A stretch of 6,861 nt of DNA, taken from Thermoanaerobacterales bacterium UBA4880 (lineage in GTDB: Bacteria > Bacillota > Thermoanaerobacteria > Thermoanaerobacterales > UBA4877). This document shows, in pieces, positions 1 to 5,742 of this stretch (positions are counted from its first letter, which is position 1; every line of letters starts with the position of its first letter). Location of the stretch: the NCBI GenBank assembly GCA_002399285.1, contig DHDI01000013.1, forward strand, positions 20,938 through 27,798, read 5' to 3'. The position numbers and the translations under genes were made by a program. Under the pieces are notes generated by a model that did not search any database, was not told the DNA's origin, and worked only from the letters and a program-made list of their open reading frames with translations.

Positions 1-1
1 T

Positions 2-1282
2 CCCTTGGATCCCATAAATCTATTCAATATAACATGGAAAAAACAGGACGGCACGCCGTGCTGCATGATGCTTCCCAAAGAGCTCACCGGCGTGGATGCC
101 AATATAATAGTGCTGTACGGCAGGGATTTTCCCACCGGTTCGCATAAGGTGGGCGCCACCTATTCGGTCACAGTTGAAAAGCAGCTGTATAATGAGATAG
201 TTCCCGGCGAGAATACGGTGGTCTATCCTTCCACGGGCAATTACGGCATAGGAGGGGCGTGGGTAGGCGCCAGAATGGGCTACGATTCCGTCGTAATACT
301 TCCCGAGATGATGAGCCGGGAAAGATTTGAGAAGATAGAGGGCTATGGCGCAAGGTACATAAAGACGCCGGGATGCGAGTCCAGCGTAAAGGAGATATAC
401 GATAAGTGCAAAGAGCTCTCGAGAGACCCTAAGGTAAAGGTACTCAACCAGTTCGAAGTAATGGCCAACTATAGATTCCATTACTATGTCACCGGAAACA
501 CCATCGCTGAGATGGTGGAGAATATGGGCAAAAGCGGCATAGGCAACGGAAAATGCGCGGCATATGTGTCTGCCATGGGGTCTGCCGGCACCATTGCGGC
601 GGGCGACAGGCTGAAGGAGCTATTCCCCGGTCTTAAGATAGTGGGATTGGAGCCGGTACAGTGTCCCACTCTGTATAACAACGGATACGGAGACCACGAT
701 ATACAGGGCATTGGGGATAAACATGTCACATGGATACACAACGTAATGAACATGGATATGCTCATGTGCATAGACGACATGGAGTCAAAACAAGGACTGC
801 GGCTGCTGACCGATCCCGAAGGCATGCGTTATTTGGCCGACGAGGCCGGCATAGCGGAGGATACCGTCAGGCAGATGTCCACCGTCTTTGGAATATCGGG
901 AGTCTGCAATGTGCTTGGGGCGATCAAGACAGCCAAATTCATGAGACTGGGCAAGGGTGAGAACGTGGTCACGATACTCACGGATACCATAGACAGATAC
1001 CGCTCGGTGATGTCGGATCTGGAGGACAGATACGGACGGATGGACAGGACTCAGGCCGCCGTGTATTACGATTCCATCTTCGCGAATGTAAAGCTAGACT
1101 ATATACAGGAGGGAACGGCCAATAACCGCGACAGATGGTTCAACCTCAAGTACTATACCTGGGTGGAACAGCAGGGAAAGACCGTCGCAGGGCTCAATGC
1201 CCAAAGGAGTCAGGACTGGTGGATAGGAGAGAGAGCAAAGGTAGAAGAAATAGACAGGCGTTTGAAGGAAATAAGAGCTTAA
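2..1282 (+). CDS. PLP-dependent fold-type II enzyme (cysteine synthase/threonine dehydratase superfamily), 5' end missing
   Basis: A pyridoxal-phosphate enzyme of the tryptophan synthase beta/cysteine synthase fold; the exact reaction is not recognised. Residue numbers count from the TTG at 5. TGSHKVGA (44-51) carries the likely Schiff-base lysine K48. PSTGNYG (75-81) is the substrate/cofactor loop and GSAGT (192-196) the phosphate-binding loop. TDTIDRY (326-332) resembles the C-terminal DSGERY-type segment of cysteine synthases. About 85 further residues follow, ending in a charged helix; plain cysteine synthases (about 300 residues) lack this tail. The frame is open to the window edge and the TTG has no visible ribosome site, so the true start is probably upstream. 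It precedes glyA and purine-catabolism genes, so a lyase or dehydratase acting on serine, diaminopropionate or a related amino acid is a reasonable guess. It does not resemble YgeX diaminopropionate ammonia-lyase closely. The fold is secure; the substrate is unknown. Confidence 0.85.
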   Translation, partial: PLDPINLFNITWKKQDGTPCCMMLPKELTGVDANIIVLYGRDFPTGSHKVGATYSVTVEKQLYNEIVPGENTVVYPSTGNYGIGGAWVGARMGYDSVVILPEMMSRERFEKIEGYGARYIKTPGCESSVKEIYDKCKELSRDPKVKVLNQFEVMANYRFHYYVTGNTIAEMVENMGKSGIGNGKCAAYVSAMGSAGTIAAGDRLKELFPGLKIVGLEPVQCPTLYNNGYGDHDIQGIGDKHVTWIHNVMNMDMLMCIDDMESKQGLRLLTDPEGMRYLADEAGIAEDTVRQMSTVFGISGVCNVLGAIKTAKFMRLGKGENVVTILTDTIDRYRSVMSDLEDRYGRMDRTQAAVYYDSIFANVKLDYIQEGTANNRDRWFNLKYYTWVEQQGKTVAGLNAQRSQDWWIGERAKVEEIDRRLKEIRA

Positions 1283-1319
1283 TAGAGAATATAGAGATAT
1301 ATGCAATATAATTACACTA
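1283..1319 (+). promoter_or_regulatory. Possible sigma-A-type promoter ahead of glyA
   Basis: This is the only sizeable intergenic gap in the window and it is markedly AT-rich. It contains a perfect TATAAT at 1307-1312. An 18-bp spacer separates it from TAGAGA at 1283-1288, which matches TTGACA at 4 of 6 positions. Transcription would begin near 1319, giving a short leader before glyA. The -35 region overlaps a near-perfect 9-bp tandem repeat (atagagaat/atagagata, 1282-1299). AT-rich gaps produce TATAAT by chance, and no terminator separates glyA from the upstream gene, so this may be an internal promoter or nothing. Confidence 0.35.
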
Positions 1320-1323
1320 CGAC

Positions 1324-1329
1324 GAGGAG
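1324..1329 (+). promoter_or_regulatory. Ribosome binding site of glyA (decides start)
   Basis: GAGGAG is the only Shine-Dalgarno-like sequence ahead of glyA. It directly abuts an ATG at 1330, leaving no spacer, but lies 12 nt before the in-frame ATG at 1342. The second spacing is long but workable and the first is not, so 1342 is preferred. Confidence 0.6.
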
Positions 1330-1341
1330 ATGTTTAATGTT

Positions 1342-2580
1342 ATGGAACTTAAGACAATAGAACAGGTAGACCCGGAGGTGACCGCAAGTATAAAGAGGGA
1401 GCTGGGGAGACAGAGGAACACGATAGAGCTCATCGCTTCCGAGAACTTTGTAAGTCCTGCCGTCATGGCGGCCATGGGCACCGTTCTCACCAACAAGTAT
1501 GCGGAGGGTTATCCGGGAAAGCGATATTACGGTGGATGCCAGTTTGTCGACGAGGTGGAAAATCTGGCGAGAGAGAGACTGATGAAGCTTTTTAATGCCG
1601 AACACGCCAACGTACAGCCCCATTCGGGCGCTCAGGCCAATATAGCCGTCTATTTTGCACTTTTAAATCCCGGCGACACAGTCATGGGCATGAACCTTTC
1701 CCATGGAGGCCATCTGACCCATGGCAGCCCCGTGAACATATCGGGAAAGTATTTTAACTTCGTACCCTATGGCGTGAATCCCGCCACGGGCAGGATCGAC
1801 TATGACGAGATGGCAAGGATCGCAAAACAGGCCGGGCCCAAGCTGATCGTCGCCGGAGCCAGCGCCTATCCGAGAGAGATAGATTTTAAGCGCATAAGGG
1901 AGATCGCCGACAGCGTGGATGCATACCTCATGGTCGATATGGCCCATATCGCGGGCCTTGTCGCCGCGGGATACCACATGAGCCCCGTTCCCTATGCCGA
2001 CGTGGTGACCACCACCACTCATAAGACCTTGAGAGGACCCAGGGGAGGAGCCATACTCTGTAAGGAAGAGCTCGGCAAGGCGATAGACAAGGCCATTTTC
2101 CCGGGAACCCAGGGCGGCCCGCTGATGCACATAATCGCAGCCAAGGCGGTGTGCTTCAAAGAGGCGATGTCCGATGATTTTAAACAATATCAGGGCAGGA
2201 TTGTGGAAAACGCCAAGGCCCTTGCGAACGGCCTGCTAAAGAGGGATATCGACCTGGTATCGGGAGGGACCGACAATCACCTCATGCTCATAGATTTAAG
2301 AAAGTATGATGTGAGCGGCAAGGATATCGAAAAGAAATTGGAGGAAATAAACATTACGGTGAATAAGAATACCATTCCCGACGACCCCAAGGGGCCCAAT
2401 GTGACCAGCGGTATCCGCGTGGGAACACCGGCTACGACCACCAGAGGTTTCGGCGTGTGCGAGATGGATGAGATAGCGGATATCATCGCCACCGTGATAA
2501 AGGGCGATTACAGCGCGGATACAATGAAGGACAGGGTGGCGGGAATAACAGGCAGATTCCCATTATATCAGGGACAATAA
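1342..2580 (+). CDS. glyA: Serine hydroxymethyltransferase
   Basis: Cytoplasmic PLP enzyme that interconverts serine plus tetrahydrofolate with glycine plus 5,10-methylene-tetrahydrofolate. The 412-residue product is full length for bacterial SHMT and looks Bacillus-like throughout. Signatures are IELIASENF (28-36), [15 protein letters not shown] (51-65), HSGAQAN (94-100), VDMAHIAGL (198-206, with D199 and H202 at the cofactor) and [11 protein letters not shown], whose K228 is the Schiff-base lysine (Lys229 in E. coli). GTQGGP (255-260) and SGIRVGTPA with carboxylate-binding R359 are also present. An in-frame ATG at 1330 would add four residues but leaves no gap after the ribosome site. Only 13 bp separate it from the molybdenum hydroxylase genes, so co-transcription is likely. 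In purine-fermenting clostridia this enzyme turns purine-derived glycine into serine, which would explain its place here. It could also simply be the housekeeping copy. The product is certain; the catabolic role is inferred. Confidence 0.97.
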   Translation: MELKTIEQVDPEVTASIKRELGRQRNTIELIASENFVSPAVMAAMGTVLTNKYAEGYPGKRYYGGCQFVDEVENLARERLMKLFNAEHANVQPHSGAQANIAVYFALLNPGDTVMGMNLSHGGHLTHGSPVNISGKYFNFVPYGVNPATGRIDYDEMARIAKQAGPKLIVAGASAYPREIDFKRIREIADSVDAYLMVDMAHIAGLVAAGYHMSPVPYADVVTTTTHKTLRGPRGGAILCKEELGKAIDKAIFPGTQGGPLMHIIAAKAVCFKEAMSDDFKQYQGRIVENAKALANGLLKRDIDLVSGGTDNHLMLIDLRKYDVSGKDIEKKLEEINITVNKNTIPDDPKGPNVTSGIRVGTPATTTRGFGVCEMDEIADIIATVIKGDYSADTMKDRVAGITGRFPLYQGQ

Positions 2581-2589
2581 AGGAAGGGG
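2581..2589 (+). promoter_or_regulatory. Ribosome binding site of the FAD subunit
   Basis: The purine-rich AGGAAGGGG begins immediately after the glyA stop codon (2578-2580) and lies 4-6 nt before the ATG at 2594. It fills nearly the whole 13-bp gap, leaving no room for a terminator or promoter. Confidence 0.75.
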
Positions 2590-2593
2590 TTTT

Positions 2594-3454
2594 ATGAAGG
2601 GATTCAACTATTTTGCACCTTCTTCTATGGATGAATGTCTAAAACTCTTGGACAGTATGAAGGGCCGGGCCAGGATCCTTGCCGGCGGCACGGATCTCAT
2701 GGTCAGGCTGAAACATGACATGGTAAGGGAAGACAATATAATAGATATAACCCGATTGGACGGGATGCAGGGTATCATCAGGGAGAGGGGCTATGTTCAC
2801 ATAGCCCCCCTTGCCACACATAGCGAGGTACTGGACTCATATATATGCGATAAACTTCCCGTATTGAAAGCCGCCTGCGCTTTGGTCGGCTCCCCTCAGA
2901 TAAGAAACAGGGGAACGATCGGGGGGAATGTGATGAACGCCTCTCCTGCGGGAGACACCATACCCGCCCTGTTTGTACATGGAGCCGCGTTGAAGCTAAA
3001 GAGCGCGGACGGGGAGAGGCTGGTGCCCATCGGGGACTTCTATACGGGGCCGGGCAAAACGGTCATGAAGAGTAATGAGATGCTGGTGGATATATCCGTA
3101 CCCGAAGCGGGCGGCGGAGAGAAGGGCTTTTTCAAAAAGCTGGGGCAGAGAAACGCGCTGGCCATATCCATAGTCAATGTGGCCGTATTGCTCAAGGTAA
3201 ACCAGCCGGGCCGGGTGATAGAGAAGGCATCGGTGGCCCTTGGGGCCGCAGGGCCCACGGTCATCAGATGCACTCAGGCCGAGGAGCTGATGACGGGTTC
3301 GGCTTTAGACGGGCCGGATATGCTGAAGGAAATAGCACGCAGCATAAGGGAGAGCGCATCCCCGATAAGCGATGTAAGGGCTTCCGCCGGTTACAGAGCC
3401 GAGATGAGCGCGAGTTTATTCTGCGAAGGTATGTATGAACTGGGGGTGATTTGA
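2594..3454 (+). CDS. Molybdenum hydroxylase FAD-binding subunit (xanthine dehydrogenase XdhB/YgfM type)
   Basis: Medium, flavin-carrying subunit of a xanthine dehydrogenase-family molybdenum hydroxylase. It passes electrons between the [2Fe-2S] subunit and NAD or another carrier. The 286 residues fit the usual 280-300 for this subunit. The FAD-binding domain spans about 1-170, with LAGGTDL (29-35) and the segment RNRGTIGGN...SPAGDTIPAL (104-126), both contacting FAD. The C-terminal CO-dehydrogenase-flavoprotein-like domain covers about 175-283, with KLGQRNALAIS (182-192) and ASAGYR (263-268). The length leaves no room for the extra [4Fe-4S] insertion of 4-hydroxybenzoyl-CoA reductase. The ATG at 2594 has a good ribosome site. 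Its stop codon overlaps the start of the catalytic subunit, implying translational coupling. A purine substrate is inferred from the downstream deaminase; the sequence alone supports only the family. Confidence 0.93.
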   Translation: MKGFNYFAPSSMDECLKLLDSMKGRARILAGGTDLMVRLKHDMVREDNIIDITRLDGMQGIIRERGYVHIAPLATHSEVLDSYICDKLPVLKAACALVGSPQIRNRGTIGGNVMNASPAGDTIPALFVHGAALKLKSADGERLVPIGDFYTGPGKTVMKSNEMLVDISVPEAGGGEKGFFKKLGQRNALAISIVNVAVLLKVNQPGRVIEKASVALGAAGPTVIRCTQAEELMTGSALDGPDMLKEIARSIRESASPISDVRASAGYRAEMSASLFCEGMYELGVI

Positions 3455-3456
3455 TG
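3442..3456 (+). promoter_or_regulatory. Ribosome site and TGATG stop/start overlap for the molybdopterin subunit
   Basis: GGGGGTGA (3442-3449) differs at one position from the ideal GGAGGTGA and ends 4 nt before the ATG at 3454. The ATG shares its A with the TGA stop (3452-3454) of the FAD subunit. This arrangement supports 3454 over the in-frame TTG at 3451 and points to coupled translation that keeps subunit amounts balanced. Confidence 0.75.
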
Positions 3457-5742
3457 GCTGCGAAATATGTCGGCAGGAATATCCCCAGACTGGATGCCTA
3501 TGATAAGGTCACGGGAGCCACAAAGTATATGTCCGACCTTACCTATGACGGCATGCTGTGGGGAGAGATACTGCGCTCGCCGTATCCCCATGCCCTTATA
3601 AAGAGCATCGACACATCGAAGGCGGAAGCGTTGGACGGCGTCGCTGCCGTGATCACATGGAAGGATGTGCCCGGACTGAACGGCTTCGGCATAGCCATAC
3701 AGGACCAGCCGGTGCTGTGCAGGGAGAAGGTCAGGTATATAGGCGATGCGGTTGCCGCGGTTGCCGCCGTCACGCAGGATATAGCGAAAAAAGCTGCCGC
3801 TTTGATAGAGGTGGAGTATCAGCCTCTGCCCATTGTGGATGACCTGTTTGCGGCAGTCCTGCCTGATGCTCCCAAGGTCCACGAGGAGGGCAATATCCTG
3901 GTCCACACCGAGATGAGCAAGGGCAGTATCGACGAAGGTTTTGCCGATGCCGACCTTATCATAGAAAACACCTACCATACGGGTAGGCAGGAACATGTCT
4001 TTCTGGAGACACAGGGCGGGGCCGCGCTGGTGGAAGAGGACGGGTCGCTTACGGTCTATGCGGGTTCTCATTATCCGCACCGGGACCGGCTTCAGCTGTC
4101 CAGGTGCCTGGATATGCCGGAGGAGAGGATAAGGGTGGTATCCAGTCCCGTGGGAGGGGCTTTCGGCGGCAAAGACGAGCTCACCATTCAGCCGGTCATG
4201 GCGCTTCTGGCGTTAAAGACCGGAAGGCCGGTAAAGATGGTCATGTCCAGAGAGGAATCGATAAAATTCTATTGGAAGAGACACCCCATGAGCCTGACCT
4301 ACAGGACGGGCGTGAAAAGCGACGGCACCTTAACAGCCAACGACGTGTTGGTATATGCCGATACGGGAGCGTATGCCTCTCTGGGAGCAGCCATACTCAA
4401 TCTGGCATTGGAATCCTGCTGCGGCCTCTATAGGATACCCCACACCCATATAGAGGGTTACAGCGTGTATACGAATAACGGCATATCGGGGGCGTTCAGG
4501 GGATTCGGCGTGCCCCAGGTGACTTTCGCCATGGAGTCGCAGCTGGATATAATAGCTGAAAGATTAGGTATCGATCCCATAGCGCTGCGCAGAAAGAATA
4601 TTTTAAAGAAGGGAGAGGAATCTCCCATAGGACATCACATCACCACGGATGTGGAATCCGAAGCGGTGCTGGACGCCATGGAAAACAGCGATCTCTGGAA
4701 ACATAGGGATAAATTTAAAGCAGAGGATACAAAGAGGCCATGGATAAAAAGCGGCGTGGGAGCGGCGCTTTCCTGGCAGGGCATGGGACTGGGCGTAGGC
4801 CTGCCGGATTACGGAGACGCCATAGTGGAGATGAATGACAGCGGCGGTTTTACCGTAAGGGTAGGATGCGTGGAGATAGGTCAAGGCGCGATGACGGTAT
4901 ATGCTCAGATCGCGGCGGAGGCGTTGAAGTTCCCCATAGAAGGGATAAGGGTGGTCGTAGGGGACACGGGGAATGCGCCGGACGCGGGGCCGACCACGGC
5001 GTCCAGGGCTACTTACGCAGGGGGCAAGGCAATTGCCCTGGCTGCGGAGGATATGAATTCTAAGATCGCGGTCTTGGCATCGAGGATAATGAATGTTCCT
5101 GCGGAGAAGATCGTTTTGGAGGACGGCAGGGCCTGTGCGGACCAGGATGGAAGCAAGACCTCTGACTATGAGGAAATAGCGCGCTATGCGGCATGCAACG
5201 GAGGCGTTCCCGTGTGCGAGGGCCATTTTGATATGCCGACGGCCGATAAGGCCATTGAAGGGGCTTTTGGACTGCCACATCATATATATTCCTGCTGCGG
5301 GCAGGTCGCCGCTGTGGAGGTGGATACGCTCACCGGCCAGGCCGCCGTGACCGACGGAGTGGTGTCTGTGGACGCGGGCACCGTCATAAACAAGGCCGGG
5401 ATGGAGGGACAGTCGGAAGGGGGATTTGTGATGGGCTGCGGTTATGCGCTCACCGAGGACCTGATGATCAAAAACGGTGCGGTCGTCAATCCCAATCTCT
5501 CCACATACATCATACCGACTGCCAAGGATTCGCCCCGTACGATAGAGACGATCCCGGTAACAAACTATGAGACCACGGGACCGTTCGGCGCTAAGGGCAT
5601 AGGCGAGATAGGCATGGTGCCTACGGCTCCCGCCGTGACCAATGCCATACACGATGCGGCCGGGATAAGGGTTTACAGTATTCCCGCCACATCCGAAAGG
5701 ATATATGAGCTTTTAAAGCGCAAAGAAGGAGGTATAAAATGA
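3454..5742 (+). CDS. Molybdenum hydroxylase molybdopterin-binding catalytic subunit (xanthine dehydrogenase family)
   Basis: Large catalytic subunit of a xanthine dehydrogenase/aldehyde oxidase-family enzyme that hydroxylates heterocycles with water, or may run reductively. The 762 residues match the family. The N-terminal domain (about 15-125) starts with PRLDAYDKVTGATKY. Cofactor motifs follow: QEHVFLET (179-186; Q179 fits the Gln near the Mo oxo group), GGAFGGKD (234-241), SGAFRGFGVPQ (345-355; R349 fits the substrate arginine Arg880 of bovine enzyme), VEIGQG (473-478), GPTTASRATYAGG (512-524) and GAKGIGE (712-718), with E718 as the catalytic base. The AFRGFG motif argues against a CO dehydrogenase large subunit. 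Position 241 is Asp where classical xanthine dehydrogenases have a substrate-binding Glu, and the two purine-sandwiching Phe residues do not seem to be kept. Purines remain the likeliest substrate because an 8-oxoguanine deaminase follows. There is no in-frame TGA, so no selenocysteine; labile selenium on Mo cannot be judged. Nicotinate-type substrates are an alternative. Confidence 0.93.
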   Translation: MAAKYVGRNIPRLDAYDKVTGATKYMSDLTYDGMLWGEILRSPYPHALIKSIDTSKAEALDGVAAVITWKDVPGLNGFGIAIQDQPVLCREKVRYIGDAVAAVAAVTQDIAKKAAALIEVEYQPLPIVDDLFAAVLPDAPKVHEEGNILVHTEMSKGSIDEGFADADLIIENTYHTGRQEHVFLETQGGAALVEEDGSLTVYAGSHYPHRDRLQLSRCLDMPEERIRVVSSPVGGAFGGKDELTIQPVMALLALKTGRPVKMVMSREESIKFYWKRHPMSLTYRTGVKSDGTLTANDVLVYADTGAYASLGAAILNLALESCCGLYRIPHTHIEGYSVYTNNGISGAFRGFGVPQVTFAMESQLDIIAERLGIDPIALRRKNILKKGEESPIGHHITTDVESEAVLDAMENSDLWKHRDKFKAEDTKRPWIKSGVGAALSWQGMGLGVGLPDYGDAIVEMNDSGGFTVRVGCVEIGQGAMTVYAQIAAEALKFPIEGIRVVVGDTGNAPDAGPTTASRATYAGGKAIALAAEDMNSKIAVLASRIMNVPAEKIVLEDGRACADQDGSKTSDYEEIARYAACNGGVPVCEGHFDMPTADKAIEGAFGLPHHIYSCCGQVAAVEVDTLTGQAAVTDGVVSVDAGTVINKAGMEGQSEGGFVMGCGYALTEDLMIKNGAVVNPNLSTYIIPTAKDSPRTIETIPVTNYETTGPFGAKGIGEIGMVPTAPAVTNAIHDAAGIRVYSIPATSERIYELLKRKEGGIK
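5726..5742 (+). promoter_or_regulatory. Strong ribosome site and ATGA overlap for the deaminase
   Basis: AAGGAGGT (5726-5733) is an ideal Shine-Dalgarno sequence 5 nt before the ATG at 5739. It lies inside the last codons of the catalytic subunit. The ATG overlaps that gene's TGA stop (5740-5742) by the ATGA arrangement. This fixes the start and ties the deaminase to the hydroxylase operon. Confidence 0.85.

Noticed and set aside
5..7. TTG as the true start of the first gene
   Set aside because: The frame is open to the window edge, no ribosome site is visible in the four preceding bases, and superfamily members usually have more residues before the TP...P segment.
2..1282. Assignment as YgeX diaminopropionate ammonia-lyase
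   Set aside because: The lysine and glycine-loop sequences (TGSHKVGA, PSTGNYG) differ from the YgeX patterns I recall (FGLNAFKMLGGA, TTDGNHG), so only the superfamily is supported.
1283..1341. Rho-independent terminator or riboswitch (for example a glycine riboswitch) ahead of glyA
   Set aside because: The gap is too short for a riboswitch and has no GC-rich hairpin followed by a T-run.
3451..3453. TTG start for the molybdopterin subunit
   Set aside because: The adjacent ATG at 3454 has an ideal distance to GGGGGTGA and forms a standard TGATG overlap.
3391..4080. Minus-strand open frame (229 codons) across the FAD/Mo subunit junction
   Set aside because: It is antisense to two motif-bearing genes and has no recognisable protein features.
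4603..5652. Long open frame on the minus strand (349 codons) inside the catalytic subunit gene
   Set aside because: It lies fully antisense to a gene with clear family motifs. The translation is rich in His, Arg and Tyr with no recognisable domain, as expected of an antisense shadow in GC-rich coding DNA.
3454..5742. CO dehydrogenase large subunit (CoxL)
   Set aside because: The active-site loop reads AFRGFG rather than the CoxL-type AYxCSFR or AYRGAGR motifs.
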